NCBI RefSeq assembly: GCF_008919445.1
Contig: NZ_VSLG01000006.1
Location: forward strand, 1 to 64,000
Direction of reading: 5' to 3'
Origin: Serinicoccus kebangsaanensis
Lineage (GTDB): Bacteria > Actinomycetota > Actinomycetes > Actinomycetales > Dermatophilaceae
DNA: 64,000 nt
Part shown: positions 43,389-53,050 of the stretch, piece after piece
How the letters are laid out: each line of letters begins with the position of its first letter
How positions within the stretch are numbered: the stretch's first letter is position 1
The notes under the pieces: model-generated
What the model saw: only the letters and a program-made list of their open reading frames with translations
The model's database searches: none
What the model was told of the DNA's origin: nothing
Made by a program: the position numbers and the translations under genes

Positions 43389-44843
43389 TCAGCGCAGCGC
43401 CCAGCGGGCACCCGCCGGGGTGTCCTCGATGACCACGCCGAGCGAGGTCAGGTGGTCCCGGATGGCGTCGGCGCGGGCGAAGTCCTTGTCCGTCCGCGCC
43501 TGGGCCCGGGCGTCCAACCGCTCCTGCACCAGCGCCGCGAGCACCTCCCCACCCCGGTCGGTGCCGGTCCTGCCCGTCCAGCGCGCGTCCAGCGGGTTGG
43601 CCCCGATGACGTCGAGCATCGCCGCGACCTGCAGCACGGTATGCCGCAGCTCACCGCCGGAGGCGACGTCACCGCCCGCCTCGAGCAGCTTGTTGCCGTC
43701 CCGGACGGCGTTGAACACGACGGCCAGCGCCTCCGAGACGTTGAGGTCGTCGTCCATCGCCGCGCGGAAGGCCGCGGGGAAGGCGTCCTCCGCCGCGGCG
43801 GCGCGCTCGGCCTCCACGATCTCCTCAGGGGTGCTCCCGAGCGCCTCGATCGCCCGCTCCAGGAAGCCCTCGATCCGCTCCACCGAGGCGAGCGCCTCGT
43901 CCAGCGAGCCCTCGGCATACTCTATGACGGAGCGGTAGTGCACCGCGCCCAGGTAGAAGCGCAGCACCAGCGGCCGCACCGTCCGGGTCAGCTCCATCAC
44001 GGCGAGCGCGTTGCCCAGCGACTTGCCCATCTTGGCGCCCTTCACGGTCACCCAGGCGTTGTGCAGCCAGAGGTTCGCGAAGCCGAGGCCCGCCGCGCGG
44101 GACTGGGCCTGCTCGTTCTCGTGGTGCGGGAAGCGCAGGTCGACGCCACCCCCGTGGATGTCGAAGGTGTCCCCGAGATACTTGCGGGCCATCGCCGAGC
44201 ACTCCAGGTGCCACCCGGGACGGCCCTCGCCGTAGGGCGTCGGCCAGCTCGCCGTCTCCGGCTCGCCGGCCTTGTGCCCCTTCCACAGGGCGAAGTCGCG
44301 GGGGTCCCGCTTGCCGCGCGGATCCGCGTCCCCCGCCGGCTCCATGTCCTCCAGCCGTTGACGGGTCAGCGAGCCGTAGTCCGGCCAGGACCGCACGTCG
44401 AAGTAGACGTCGCCCGAGCCGTCCTCCGCGGCATACGCGTGACCCTTGGCGACGAGCGCGTCGATGAGCGCGACCTGCTCGGTGATGTGCCCGGTCGCGC
44501 GCGGTTCGTAGGTCGCCGGGAGCACACCCAGCAGGTCCAGCGCGGCGCTGGTCTCCCGCTCGTGCAGGTAGGACCAGGCCCACCACGGGCAGTCTGCGTC
44601 CGCCGCCTTGGTCAGGATCTTGTCGTCGATGTCGGTGACGTTGCGGACCAGGGTGACGTCGTAGCCGTGCCCCTGCTCCAGCCACCGCCGCAGGATGTCG
44701 AAGGCGACGGCGAAGCGCACGTGGCCGATGTGCGGGCTGCCCTGCGTGGTGAGGCCGCAGATGTAGATGCCCGCCCTGCCCTCGTGCAACGGCACGAAGG
44801 GCCGCAGCTCCCGGGTGGCGGTGTCGAACAGGTGCAGGCTCAC
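43389..44843 (-). CDS. cysS: Cysteinyl-tRNA synthetase
   Basis: 484 aa class I synthetase. HIGH motif reads [24 protein letters not shown] reads [11 protein letters not shown], and zinc ligands are visible in CGLT, the [12 protein letters not shown] segment and FPHHENE. GTG at 44843 gives the family-like start [12 protein letters not shown]; an upstream TTG at 44852 is less likely. TAACCT lies 8 bp before the GTG, suggesting a leaderless mRNA. ispF, normally its upstream partner in actinobacteria, is 9.7 kb away. Confidence 0.94.
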   Translation of the reverse strand: MSLHLFDTATRELRPFVPLHEGRAGIYICGLTTQGSPHIGHVRFAVAFDILRRWLEQGHGYDVTLVRNVTDIDDKILTKAADADCPWWAWSYLHERETSAALDLLGVLPATYEPRATGHITEQVALIDALVAKGHAYAAEDGSGDVYFDVRSWPDYGSLTRQRLEDMEPAGDADPRGKRDPRDFALWKGHKAGEPETASWPTPYGEGRPGWHLECSAMARKYLGDTFDIHGGGVDLRFPHHENEQAQSRAAGLGFANLWLHNAWVTVKGAKMGKSLGNALAVMELTRTVRPLVLRFYLGAVHYRSVIEYAEGSLDEALASVERIEGFLERAIEALGSTPEEIVEAERAAAAEDAFPAAFRAAMDDDLNVSEALAVVFNAVRDGNKLLEAGGDVASGGELRHTVLQVAAMLDVIGANPLDARWTGRTGTDRGGEVLAALVQERLDARAQARTDKDFARADAIRDHLTSLGVVIEDTPAGARWALR

Positions 44844-44851
44844 AAGAGTCA

Positions 44852-44857
44852 AGGTTA
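44852..44857 (-). promoter_or_regulatory. -10 element (TAACCT), leaderless-type, for cysS
   Basis: TAACCT on the minus strand ends 8 bp before the cysS GTG. No ribosome binding site is visible. Confidence 0.45.
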
Positions 44858-44964
44858 CGGGCTGCGGACGGGTATGCCGCCCGCTGGCCGGGTGCCCGTG
44901 CTCCTCCCCCGGGTGGAGACAGATCTCCGTCCCTGGCCCGATCCCGAGACCGCCGAGGGCGCCC

Positions 44965-44970
44965 TAGCCT
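44965..44970 (+). promoter_or_regulatory. -10 element (TAGCCT), leaderless-type, for the GPP34 gene
   Basis: TAGCCT lies 7 bp before the ATG. Confidence 0.5.
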
Positions 44971-44977
44971 GATCGGC

Positions 44978-45646
44978 ATGCTCATCGCTGAGGAGTTCCT
45001 GCTCGTCACCCGCGCCGACGACGGCCTGGACCGGGTCGGTCACGCCGACCTCGTCGTCGCCGGGGCACTGCTGTGCGAGCTGGCGCTGACCGAGCGGGTC
45101 GCCCTGGAGGACGGCCGGCTGAGCGTCGTCGACGCCAGCTCGACCGGCGACGACCTGCTCGACGAGGCCCTGGTCCGCTTCGGCGAGAAGGCAGGCAAGA
45201 AGCCCAAGGACGTGCTCGCGCGGATCGGTCGCGGGCTGCCGCAGCTCGCGCTGGAGCGGTTGCAGCGGGCCGAGGTGATGCAGGAGGAGCAGGCGCGGGC
45301 CCTCGGGGTGCGGTGGTGGTCCCGCTGGCGGGTGGTCGACCCGGCCCGGCGCGACACCCTGCGCGGCGAGCTGCTCTCCGTCCTCACCGGCCAGAGTCGG
45401 GTCGATGGACGGACCGGCTCGCTGGTGTCCCTGCTGCACGCGACCAACGCCGTCGGCCACGCGCTCCCCAAGGACCAGCGCCTCGGCATACCGCTGCGGG
45501 ACCTGCGCCGCGACGCCAAGGAGATCGCCCAGGGACGCTGGGCCTCCGGCGCGGTCGCCGAGGCGGTGCAGGCGGCGATGGCGGCGGGCACAGCGGTGGC
45601 CGTGGCGGCCAGCGCCGGCGCAGGAGACGGTGGCGGCGGCTCCTAG
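44978..45646 (+). CDS. GPP34 (GOLPH3-like) family phosphoprotein
   Basis: 222 aa. It starts LIAEEFLLVTRADDG and continues with the helical GPP34 pattern (LVVAGALLCELALTERVAL, DDLLDEALVRFGEK, LRGELLSVLTG, LLHATNAVGHALP, LRRDAKEIAQGRWAS). In eukaryotes the fold binds PI4P; in actinobacteria these proteins are common and uncharacterised. The Gly/Ala-rich tail is low complexity. The gene appears monocistronic. Confidence 0.85.
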   Translation: MLIAEEFLLVTRADDGLDRVGHADLVVAGALLCELALTERVALEDGRLSVVDASSTGDDLLDEALVRFGEKAGKKPKDVLARIGRGLPQLALERLQRAEVMQEEQARALGVRWWSRWRVVDPARRDTLRGELLSVLTGQSRVDGRTGSLVSLLHATNAVGHALPKDQRLGIPLRDLRRDAKEIAQGRWASGAVAEAVQAAMAAGTAVAVAASAGAGDGGGGS

Positions 45647-45677
45647 CCGCTCGGTCCACCCGGACCCGACCCGCCGC

Positions 45678-45683
45678 TAGTCT
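45678..45683 (+). promoter_or_regulatory. -10 element (TAGTCT), leaderless-type, for the hydrolase gene
   Basis: TAGTCT lies 7 bp before the ATG. Confidence 0.5.
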
Positions 45684-45690
45684 CGGGTCC

Positions 45691-46521
45691 ATGGCCTGGT
45701 CCCGGGTGCCGGTCGGGGACGCCACCCTCGAGGTCGACGTCCTCGGGGAGGGCGAGCCGGTCCTGTGGATCCAGACCGCGCTCCTCGCCGACGAGCTGGT
45801 GCCCTGCGCGCGGCACGTCGCCGCGACCGGACGGTATGCCTCGGTCCTGCAGCACCGGCGCGGGTATGCCGGCAGCAGCCCGGCCGAGCCGCCCGGCTCG
45901 GTCGACCGGGACGCCGCGGACGTGCTGGCGCTCCTGTCCGCCCTCGACCTGCCGCGCGTGCACGTCGTGGGGCTCTCCTACGCGGGTGCGGTGGCGCTCG
46001 AGGTGGCGCGGGTCGCCCCGCAGCGGGTGGCCACTCTCACCCTGATCGAGCCACCGCCGAGGCACGTGCCCGCCGCCGAGGAGTTCGTCGCGGCCAACCG
46101 GGGCCTGCTCGAGAGCTACCGCCGCCACGGTCCGGAGCGCGCGCTAGAGGAGTTCCTGACGCTGCTCGCCGGCCCGGGCTGGGTCGATGAGTACGACGCT
46201 CTCCTGCCCGGCTGCGTGGCGCAGATGTCCCGTGACGCCGCCACCTTCTTCGACGTCGACATCCCCGCGCTGCTGGGCTGGGAGCTCTCCGCCACCGGTG
46301 CCGGCGGGGTCAGCGGCCCGGTCCTGTCGCTCGGCGGGTCGGGCAGCGGGCCCTGGTTCGCCCAGGTGCGGGAGTGGGTCCGGGAGCTCTTCCCCGCCGC
46401 CGAGGAGCGGGTCGTCCCGGGGGCGGGGCACGACCTCGCGCTCACCCACCACGCCAAGGTGGCGCGGTCGATCCTGGACTTCCTGCAGGCCCATCCCGTC
46501 CCGGGGCGACCTGCGCCGTAG
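45691..46521 (+). CDS. Alpha/beta-hydrolase fold protein
   Basis: 276 aa. The nucleophile elbow is VVGLSYAGAVAL (Ser in GxSxG) and the catalytic His is in PGAGHDLALTHH. The oxyanion-side HG motif is replaced by WIQTAL. It is cytoplasmic, with no signal peptide. The substrate is unknown; esterase, lipase or haloperoxidase-like activities are all possible. Ten bases separate it from the next gene, which has its own -10 element. Confidence 0.82.
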   Translation: MAWSRVPVGDATLEVDVLGEGEPVLWIQTALLADELVPCARHVAATGRYASVLQHRRGYAGSSPAEPPGSVDRDAADVLALLSALDLPRVHVVGLSYAGAVALEVARVAPQRVATLTLIEPPPRHVPAAEEFVAANRGLLESYRRHGPERALEEFLTLLAGPGWVDEYDALLPGCVAQMSRDAATFFDVDIPALLGWELSATGAGGVSGPVLSLGGSGSGPWFAQVREWVRELFPAAEERVVPGAGHDLALTHHAKVARSILDFLQAHPVPGRPAP

Positions 46522-46524
46522 GGT
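46519..46524 (+). promoter_or_regulatory. -10 element (TAGGGT), leaderless-type, for the GH31 gene
   Basis: TAGGGT overlaps the hydrolase stop codon and lies 6 bp before the ATG. Confidence 0.5.
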
Positions 46525-46530
46525 CGGCCC

Positions 46531-48825
46531 ATGCCGATCGTCCACCAGAACGACCGCTGCCGACTGACCGCCCTCACCCCGCACCTGCTGCGCGTCGAGT
46601 GCTCCCCCACGGGCACCTTCACCGACGCACCGACCCAGGTCGTGGTCGAGCGTGACCTCACCAGCGGCCACGGCTTCGACGCCCAGGTCGAGCCCTGGCG
46701 AGGCGGGGTCCGCGTGGTCACCGACGGCTTCGAGCTGCGCTACGACGGCGCCGAGCCGACCGCGCACGGACTCAGCGTGCAGGTCCGCGGCGGGGTCACG
46801 TCATACCACTCGACGTGGCGCTTCGGGGAGCCGGTCGAGGCGCCCTTGCCGGGCACCACGCGGACCCTGGACGGCGTTGACGGGCGCACGCCCCTGGAGC
46901 CCTCGATCCTGTCCCGCGGGGGCTACGGCGTCCTCGACGACTCGGCCTCCCTGGTCCGCACCGGCCCGGAGCTCACCGACCTCGCGTCCCGGGAGCCCGG
47001 CGCGGTCGACCTCTACGTCTTCACCCACGGGCTCGACTTCCGCGCGGCGCTGCGCGACTTCCACGCCCTGACCGGACCGGTCCCCCGCGTGCCGCGCTTC
47101 GTCCTCGGCAACTGGTGGAGCCGCTACCACCCCTACTCGGCGCAGGAGTACACCGCTCTCCTGGACCGGTTCGCCGCCGACCGGCTGCCGTTCTCCGTGG
47201 CCGTGATCGACATGGACTGGCACGTCGTGGACGTCGACCCCGCCCTCGGCAGCGGGTGGACCGGCTACACCTGGGACCCAGCGCTCTTCCCCGACCCTGC
47301 CGCCTTCCTCGCCGACCTGCACGAGCGCGGGCTGGTGGTCACGCTCAACGACCACCCGGCCGACGGCATCCGCGCGCACGAGGCCGCCTATCCCGCCATG
47401 GCCACGGCGATGGGGATCGACCCCGCCTCGGGGGACCCGGTCGAGTTCGACCCCAGCTCGGAGCGCTTCTGGCGGGCCTTCTTCGAGCACGTCGCCGGGC
47501 CGCTGACCGAGCAGGGCGTCGACTTCTGGTGGATCGACTGGCAACAGGGCACGCACAGCGCGGTCCCCGGCCTCGACCCGCTCTGGATCCTCAACGAGCG
47601 GCACTTCGCCGAGCAGGAGGCGCAGGGGCGCCGGCCGCTGATCTTCTCCCGCTATGCCGGTCCCGGCAGTCATCGGACGCCGATCGGCTTCAGCGGGGAC
47701 ACGCTCATCAGCTGGGCCTCGCTCGCCTTCCAGCCCGAGTTCACCGCGAGCGCGGCGAACATCGGCTACGGCTGGTGGAGCCACGACATCGGCGGGCACT
47801 GGCACGGGGCCAAGGACGTCGAGCTGGCGGTCCGCTGGGTGCAGCTGGGGGTCTTCTCGCCGATCAACCGGCTGCACGCGTCGGCGAGCCCGTTCCAGGG
47901 CAAGGAGCCGTGGCGGTTCGGCCCCGAGGGCGAGCGGCTGATGGGCGAGGCGCTCCGGCTGCGGCACCGGCTGCTGCCCTACCTCGCCACGATGGCCGAG
48001 CGGTCGGCCACCGAGGGCGTCGCGCTGGTGGAGCCGGTCTACCACCGTCACCCCGAGCGGGAGGAGGCGTATGCCCACCGCACGACCTTCTTCTTCGGCG
48101 CCGACCTGCTGTGCGCGCCGGTGGTGACGCCCCGGGTCCCCGGCGCGGGGCTGGCCGCTACCCCGCTGTGGCTCCCGCCCGGGCAGTGGTTCGACGTCCA
48201 GACCGGCCGCCGCTACGACGCGGGCGAGCACGGACGGACGCTCACGGCATACCGCGACCTGGCGCACACCCCCGTCTTCGCCCGCGCCGGGACGGTGCTG
48301 CCGCTGACCGCCGGCGACGAGGTGGGGAACGGGGTGGAGCTCCCCCAGCACCTGGAGGTCGTGGTCTTCCCCGGTGCCGACGGCGAGCACCTGCTGGTCG
48401 AGGACGACGACGGCCCGGAGGCGACGCGCCGGCTGGCCCGCACCCCGCTGCGCTACGACGACGCCGGCGCACGCCTGATCGTCGGCCCGGTCGACGGGGA
48501 CCACGAGCTGGTCCCGGAGGGTCGGACCTGGTCGGTGCGGGTCGCGGGAGCCGACCACGCCCCCGTCGTCGTGACCACCCGACCGGGGGAGGCGGCGGAC
48601 GTCGAGCTCCCCCGGCCCGACTCTCCTGATCCGCTGGCCGAGTGCTTCGACCTGCTCGACGCGGCCGAGGTGGGCCACCACGCGAAGGAGCGGGCCTGGG
48701 CCGTGCTGCAGCGTGGGCTGGGTGAGGGTGGTGCCGGGGCGGCGCGGGTCGCCGACGAGCTGCGCTCGGTCCGTCTCGACGACGCCCTCGTCGGCGCGCT
48801 GACCGAGATCGTCACCGCGAGCTAG
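46531..48825 (+). CDS. GH31 alpha-glucosidase/alpha-xylosidase-type enzyme
   Basis: 764 aa. An N-terminal beta-sandwich, then a barrel with the GH31 marks: RFVLGNWWSRYHPYSAQEY, the IDMDWH segment, nucleophile Asp in DFWWIDWQQGTHS, acid/base Asp in GFSGDTLISW, and a late HDIGGHWHG. No signal peptide is seen, so it acts inside the cell. Substrate specificity cannot be read. Its 3' end overlaps the convergent yidC stop by 4 bp. The last 70 residues extend past the usual family end. Confidence 0.9.
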   Translation: MPIVHQNDRCRLTALTPHLLRVECSPTGTFTDAPTQVVVERDLTSGHGFDAQVEPWRGGVRVVTDGFELRYDGAEPTAHGLSVQVRGGVTSYHSTWRFGEPVEAPLPGTTRTLDGVDGRTPLEPSILSRGGYGVLDDSASLVRTGPELTDLASREPGAVDLYVFTHGLDFRAALRDFHALTGPVPRVPRFVLGNWWSRYHPYSAQEYTALLDRFAADRLPFSVAVIDMDWHVVDVDPALGSGWTGYTWDPALFPDPAAFLADLHERGLVVTLNDHPADGIRAHEAAYPAMATAMGIDPASGDPVEFDPSSERFWRAFFEHVAGPLTEQGVDFWWIDWQQGTHSAVPGLDPLWILNERHFAEQEAQGRRPLIFSRYAGPGSHRTPIGFSGDTLISWASLAFQPEFTASAANIGYGWWSHDIGGHWHGAKDVELAVRWVQLGVFSPINRLHASASPFQGKEPWRFGPEGERLMGEALRLRHRLLPYLATMAERSATEGVALVEPVYHRHPEREEAYAHRTTFFFGADLLCAPVVTPRVPGAGLAATPLWLPPGQWFDVQTGRRYDAGEHGRTLTAYRDLAHTPVFARAGTVLPLTAGDEVGNGVELPQHLEVVVFPGADGEHLLVEDDDGPEATRRLARTPLRYDDAGARLIVGPVDGDHELVPEGRTWSVRVAGADHAPVVVTTRPGEAADVELPRPDSPDPLAECFDLLDAAEVGHHAKERAWAVLQRGLGEGGAGAARVADELRSVRLDDALVGALTEIVTAS

Positions 48826-49586
48826 GGGGCAGGCGCTGCGGGAGGCGCGCTGATCCGCCGCAGGCTGGCCCGCTCCAGCAGCCCCCAGATCGAGCTGGTG
48901 ACGAGGTAGAGCCCCGCGGCCAGCGGCAGCGACCCGACCGCCAGCACGGTCAGGAAGGACATGAGCGGCACCACCCGGGTCATCTGCTCCATCGAGTCCT
49001 GCATCGCCCGCTGCCCCTCGGTCATCCGCTCCCGCGCGCCCGGGTCGAGCCGCTGCGCGTGCTCCCGGTCCTGGGCCATGTGACGGCGCAGCTGCCGTGC
49101 GGCGAACGCGGCGACGAGGAGGGTGAGCGCGATCAGCGCCAGGAAGATCCAGCGCCCACCCGGCTCGGTGGTGACGAGGTGGTCGGAGAGCGGAACGCCG
49201 AGCAGGGTGTGCCCGAGCAGCTCGTTGGTCCGGCCGCCGATCTCGGGCGCCGTGAACAGGCGGTAGATCATCGAGAAGATCGGGATCTGGATCAGGAGCG
49301 GCAGGCACCCGGGCAGCGGCGAGACACCCTCCTCCCGGTGCAGGTCGAGGATGGCCTGCTGCATGGCCTGCGGATCCTTGCGGTGCTGCTCCCGCAGCTC
49401 GGCCAGTCGGGGTTGCAGGTCGCGCCGCCGGACCGTGCCGCGGGCGGTGCCCCGGTTGAGCGGATGGAGGGCGAGCCGGACCAGCACGGTCACGGCCACG
49501 ATGACCAGGGCCGGCGGAAGCCACTGGTCGAGCACGGCGAGCAGGTCGTGGAGATGGATGAGGACGGGGTCGAGAAAGCGGAACAC
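48822..49586 (-). CDS. yidC: YidC/Oxa1-family membrane insertase (short paralogue)
   Basis: 254 aa. Five helices with the conserved core (VLVRLALHPLNRGTARG, LAELREQHRKDPQAMQQAI, PLPGCLPLLIQIPIFSMIYRLF, SLPLAAGLYLVTSSIWGLLER). The Arg in the first helix (VLVRLALHP) fits the hydrophilic-groove residue. GTG at 49586 is chosen because AGGAG lies 9 bp upstream; the frame extends to 49613. Not next to rnpA/rpmH, so this is a second copy. Pairing with a DUF6412 gene is common for such paralogues. Confidence 0.86.
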   Translation of the reverse strand: MFRFLDPVLIHLHDLLAVLDQWLPPALVIVAVTVLVRLALHPLNRGTARGTVRRRDLQPRLAELREQHRKDPQAMQQAILDLHREEGVSPLPGCLPLLIQIPIFSMIYRLFTAPEIGGRTNELLGHTLLGVPLSDHLVTTEPGGRWIFLALIALTLLVAAFAARQLRRHMAQDREHAQRLDPGARERMTEGQRAMQDSMEQMTRVVPLMSFLTVLAVGSLPLAAGLYLVTSSIWGLLERASLRRISAPPAAPAP

Positions 49587-49695
49587 GTGGGTGCACTCCT
49601 GGGTTGGTGGCACACCGCTGTCGGGTATGCCGTGGGCTGGCGGGGTCCGTGTGCCGACCCGGCCGCCCCCTCAGATCAGGGGTGCAGCGGTCGGC

Positions 49696-49974
49696 TCAGC
49701 CCAGCCCAGGTGCCCGAGGGCGGGTCGGCCCCGGCCGGTCGGGGTCCGTGGAGCGCACGCCGTGCGCGCGGCATACCTCGCTGCGGTGCTGCACCGACAC
49801 GACCTCGGCGCGCAGCGGCTGCGCGAGGTGACGCGCACCGAGCAGCGTCATGCCGGCCAGGGCCAGCGTCAGCAGCAGGTGGTCCGGCGACGAGCTGGCC
49901 GACACCACCGCCACGAGGGTGAGCAGCGACAGCACGAAGCCCACGAGGGGCAGGTGCTCCCGGTGGCCGCTCAT
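49696..49974 (-). CDS. DUF6412-type small membrane protein
   Basis: 92 aa. Two helices (PLVGFVLSLLTLVAVVSA and LLLTLALAGMTLLGARHLAQ), then a tail with CRAHGVRSTDPDRPGP, matching the small proteins commonly encoded beside the short YidC. TAGGCT lies 6 bp before the ATG. A client or accessory role for YidC is inference. Confidence 0.65.
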   Translation of the reverse strand: MSGHREHLPLVGFVLSLLTLVAVVSASSSPDHLLLTLALAGMTLLGARHLAQPLRAEVVSVQHRSEVCRAHGVRSTDPDRPGPTRPRAPGLG

Positions 49975-49980
49975 GGCCCT

Positions 49981-49986
49981 AGCCTA
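49981..49986 (-). promoter_or_regulatory. -10 element (TAGGCT), leaderless-type, for the DUF6412 gene
   Basis: TAGGCT on the minus strand ends 6 bp before the ATG. Confidence 0.55.
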
Positions 49987-49995
49987 CGGCCTCCC

Positions 49996-50625
49996 TCAGT
50001 GGCCGCGGTCGATCCACTCCTGCCGGTGCGGCTTCTCCTCGCCGATCGTCGTGGTGTCCCCGTGGCCGGTGTGGACCACGGTGTCGTCGGGCAGGGTCAG
50101 CAGCCGGTCCGTGATCGACTCCACGATGAGGTCGAAGTCGCTGAACGACCTCCCGGTCGCTCCCGGACCGCCCTCGAACAGGGTGTCGCCGGAGAAGACC
50201 ACGCCCAGGTCGGGGACGTGGAAGCAGCACGCCCCCGGGGCGTGCCCGGGCGTGTGCAGCACCTCGATGGTGACCCCGGCGACGTCGATCCGCTGGCCGT
50301 CGCCCAGGTCCGCGTCCCAGCGCCGGTCGGGGTGCGTCAGCTCCCAGACCGGCGCATCGTCGGGGTGCAGGTGCACGGGCGCGTCGACCAGGTCACGCAG
50401 CTCGAGGGCCGCGTCGACGTGGTCGCTGTGGGCGTGCGTGAGCAGGATCGCCCGGACCTGCCGGTCACCGACGAGGCGCGCGATGGCGCCGGCGTCGTGC
50501 GGCGCGTCGACGACGACGCACTCGGTGTCGTCGCCGAGCACCCAGACGTTGTTGTCCACCTCCCAGGACCCGCCGTCCAGGTCGAAGGTGCCGCTGGTGG
50601 TCGTGTGGTCGATCCGGGCGCTCAT
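49996..50625 (-). CDS. MBL-fold hydrolase, mycothiol formaldehyde pathway
   Basis: 209 aa. Metallo-beta-lactamase fold with the zinc motif [11 protein letters not shown], then [20 protein letters not shown] and HTGHGDTT. It overlaps the mycothiol dehydrogenase gene by 4 bp (ATGA). In actinobacteria this pairing is usual; the hydrolase probably cleaves S-formylmycothiol or a related thioester (inference from context). Confidence 0.85.
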   Translation of the reverse strand: MSARIDHTTTSGTFDLDGGSWEVDNNVWVLGDDTECVVVDAPHDAGAIARLVGDRQVRAILLTHAHSDHVDAALELRDLVDAPVHLHPDDAPVWELTHPDRRWDADLGDGQRIDVAGVTIEVLHTPGHAPGACCFHVPDLGVVFSGDTLFEGGPGATGRSFSDFDLIVESITDRLLTLPDDTVVHTGHGDTTTIGEEKPHRQEWIDRGH

Positions 50626-51740
50626 GCGGAGGCTCCCTCGTCCAGGACGACCACGGACCGCAGGACGGTGCCCCCGTGCATCGCGTCGAAGGCCGACTCC
50701 ACGTCGCCGAGCCCGATCCGCTCGGTGACGAAGGCGTCCAGGTCGAAGCGGCCCTGCCGGTAGAGGTCGATGAGCATGGGGAAGTCGCGGCTGGGCAGGC
50801 AGTCGCCGTACCAGCTCGACTTGAGCGCACCACCGCGGCCGAAGACGTCCAGCAGCGGCAGGGTGATCTCCATGTCGGGGGTGGGGACGCCGACGAGCAC
50901 GACCGTCCCGGCCAGGTCGCGGGCGTAGAACGCCTGCCGGTAGGTCTCCGGGCGGCCCACCGCCTCGACGACCACGTCGGCCCCGTTGCCCCCGGTGAGC
51001 TCCTGGATCGCCTCGACCGGGTCCTGCTCGGTGCTGTTGACGGTGTGCGTGGCTCCGAAGCCCCTGGCGGTCTCGAGTTTGCGGTCGTCCACGTCGACGG
51101 CGATCACGGTGGTGGCGCCGGCGAGCGAGGCTCCGGCGATGGCGGCGTCGCCCACGCCTCCGCAGCCGATCACCGCGACCGAGTCACCGCGGCCCACACC
51201 ACCGGTGTTCACGGCGGCACCGAAGCCGGCCATGACGCCGCAGCCCAGCAGGCCCGCGGCGACGGCCGAGGCCTCGCGGTCGACCTTGGTGCACTGCCCC
51301 GCGTGGACCAGGGTCTTCTCCACGAAGGCGCCGATCCCCAGGGCCGGGCTGAGCTCGGCGCCGGCCATCTCGTCACCCTCGGCGAGAGTCATCTTCTGGC
51401 TCGCGTTGTGGGTGGCGAAGCAGTACCACGGCTGGCCCTTGGCGCACGCCCGGCACTGGCCGCACACGGCGCGCCAGTTGAGGATCACGAAGTCCCCCGG
51501 CTCGACCTCCGTCACCCCGTCACCGACCGCCTCCACGGTGCCTGCCGCCTCGTGCCCCAGGAGGAAGGGGAACTCGTCGTTGATCCCGCCCTCGCGATAG
51601 TGCAGGTCCGTGTGGCACACGCCGCACGCCTCGACCTTGACCACCGCCTCGCCCGGGCCGGGGTCGGGGACGACGATGTCGACGAGCTCGACGTCGGCTC
51701 CCTTGCTGCGGGCGATGACACCCTTCACGGTCTGCGGCAT
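50622..51740 (-). CDS. mscR: S-(hydroxymethyl)mycothiol dehydrogenase
   Basis: 372 aa zinc-dependent medium-chain dehydrogenase of the NAD/mycothiol-dependent formaldehyde dehydrogenase type. Catalytic zinc motif [14 protein letters not shown] and [12 protein letters not shown], structural zinc [15 protein letters not shown], Rossmann motif [15 protein letters not shown]. The ATG at 51740 has GGGAGGAA upstream. It oxidises the formaldehyde-mycothiol adduct and can also reduce S-nitrosomycothiol in M. tuberculosis, which is of interest in a strain making NO. Confidence 0.9.
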   Translation of the reverse strand: MPQTVKGVIARSKGADVELVDIVVPDPGPGEAVVKVEACGVCHTDLHYREGGINDEFPFLLGHEAAGTVEAVGDGVTEVEPGDFVILNWRAVCGQCRACAKGQPWYCFATHNASQKMTLAEGDEMAGAELSPALGIGAFVEKTLVHAGQCTKVDREASAVAAGLLGCGVMAGFGAAVNTGGVGRGDSVAVIGCGGVGDAAIAGASLAGATTVIAVDVDDRKLETARGFGATHTVNSTEQDPVEAIQELTGGNGADVVVEAVGRPETYRQAFYARDLAGTVVLVGVPTPDMEITLPLLDVFGRGGALKSSWYGDCLPSRDFPMLIDLYRQGRFDLDAFVTERIGLGDVESAFDAMHGGTVLRSVVVLDEGASA

Positions 51741-51971
51741 GCTCGGTTCCTCCCGGAGGTTGGCGACGCGACTGCGCCCACGGTATGCCGGAGCGCCAGC
51801 CAGCGCACCCGCACCCCTCCCGCGTACCTGGCGCATACCTGTGCCGTCGCTCGTGACCCAGGCGTGCTCCTCGGCACGTCCGTGACCCAAGGTCAGGCAC
51901 AGGAAACGGCACAAGGGTGGTTATCCACAGGGCTCCAGCGCGAGGTATGCCGTTCCCGCCACCCTGGACCC

Positions 51972-52937
51972 ATGCCCGCCGCCGAACCCCGCTTTCCCGA
52001 CATCGCCGGCCAGCGCGGCCTGGCGACCCACGCCCAGCTCCTGGCCGCCGGGTGGAGCACACCGCAGATCCGGCACCGGCGCTCGACGACCTGGCAGACC
52101 GCATACCCCCGGGTGGTCGCGCCGCACCGTGGCCCGCTGGACGCCGACACCCTGCTGGTGGCGGCCGCGCTGTGGGCGGGCGACCGGGCGGTGCTGACCG
52201 GGCTGCTGGCGCTGCGCCAGCTCGGGCTGACGACCCCGCGGCTGCACGGGGCATACTTCCTCGTCCCGGACACCGCCCGCGCCCGTCGGCACGGTGATCT
52301 GGAGCTGATCCGCACCACCCGGCCGGTGCGGGTCGGCAGCCGCTCGGGGATCGTCGCCCTCACCCCGGCCGCCCGGGCCGTGGCGGAGGCTGCCGCCCGC
52401 GAGAACCTCGCCGACGACGCCCTGGAGGCGCTCACGATCTCCGTGCTCCAGCGCGGCATGACGAGTCCGCACGAGCTCGAGCTCGAGCTGTGTCACCGGC
52501 CGCATGCCGAGGTCGGGGCCGCGCGCCGCGGCCTGGACGCCTTCCGTGGGGGCGCGTGGTCACGTCCTGAGGCGACGCTGCGCCGGATCTGGGACAGCCG
52601 GTCCGACCTGCCGCCACTCCTGACGAACCCCCGGCTCGAGCACGCCACGACGGGGCAGTACCTGGGGTGCCCGGACGGCTACCTGCCCCGTCTCGGGGCC
52701 GCCATCCAGGTGCACTCCCGCCAGCACCACCAAGGGATCGACGACCGTGGCGCTGACCGGTGGGCGGGCACGGTGGAGAAGGACGCCGATCTCGTCGCGG
52801 CCGGCGTGAAGGTTCTCGGCGTCACTCCGTGGACGCTCTACCGCCGGCCGGGCACGTTCCTGAGCCGGGTCGACGCCCTGGTCAGCCTCGGGCCGCCGAC
52901 ACCGATGCCCGCGGTCCGCGTCGTGCCTCCGCACTGA
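51972..52937 (+). CDS. Second AbiEi-like protein with degenerate nuclease-like domain
   Basis: 321 aa. N-terminal winged helix (HAQLLAAGWSTPQIRHR), a middle region (LLALRQLGLTTPRLHGAYFLV, TPAARAVAEAA) and a C-terminal DUF559-like part (LGCPDGYLPRLGAAIQVHSR). Where active family members usually carry E-x-D followed by SREYH, this protein reads IQVHSRQHH, so the acidic pair is lost and nuclease activity is unlikely. No toxin partner is adjacent. Confidence 0.68.
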   Translation: MPAAEPRFPDIAGQRGLATHAQLLAAGWSTPQIRHRRSTTWQTAYPRVVAPHRGPLDADTLLVAAALWAGDRAVLTGLLALRQLGLTTPRLHGAYFLVPDTARARRHGDLELIRTTRPVRVGSRSGIVALTPAARAVAEAAARENLADDALEALTISVLQRGMTSPHELELELCHRPHAEVGAARRGLDAFRGGAWSRPEATLRRIWDSRSDLPPLLTNPRLEHATTGQYLGCPDGYLPRLGAAIQVHSRQHHQGIDDRGADRWAGTVEKDADLVAAGVKVLGVTPWTLYRRPGTFLSRVDALVSLGPPTPMPAVRVVPPH

Positions 52938-52955
52938 GGCACTCCTGAACCTCTC

Positions 52956-52997
52956 CCCGTGACACGGGCGTGCACCTGGGCACGCCCGTGTCACGGG
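52956..52997 (+). terminator. Strong bidirectional hairpin terminator
   Basis: A perfect 18-bp inverted repeat with a 6-nt loop, starting CCCGTGACACGGGCGTGC, lies 19 bp after the AbiEi-like gene and about 55 bp before the sortase gene. Confidence 0.8.
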
Positions 52998-53037
52998 CCT
53001 CTGCACAGGCGTGCGCACGATCCGATGCACGGCGGCA

Positions 53038-53043
53038 TACAGT
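53038..53043 (+). promoter_or_regulatory. -10 element (TACAGT), leaderless-type, for the sortase gene
   Basis: TACAGT lies 7 bp before the GTG. Confidence 0.5.
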
Positions 53044-53050
53044 CTCCGGT

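Noticed and set aside
46801-49596. 931-codon minus-strand frame opposite GH31
   Set aside because: Antisense shadow of GH31 and out-of-frame yidC; no recognisable domain.
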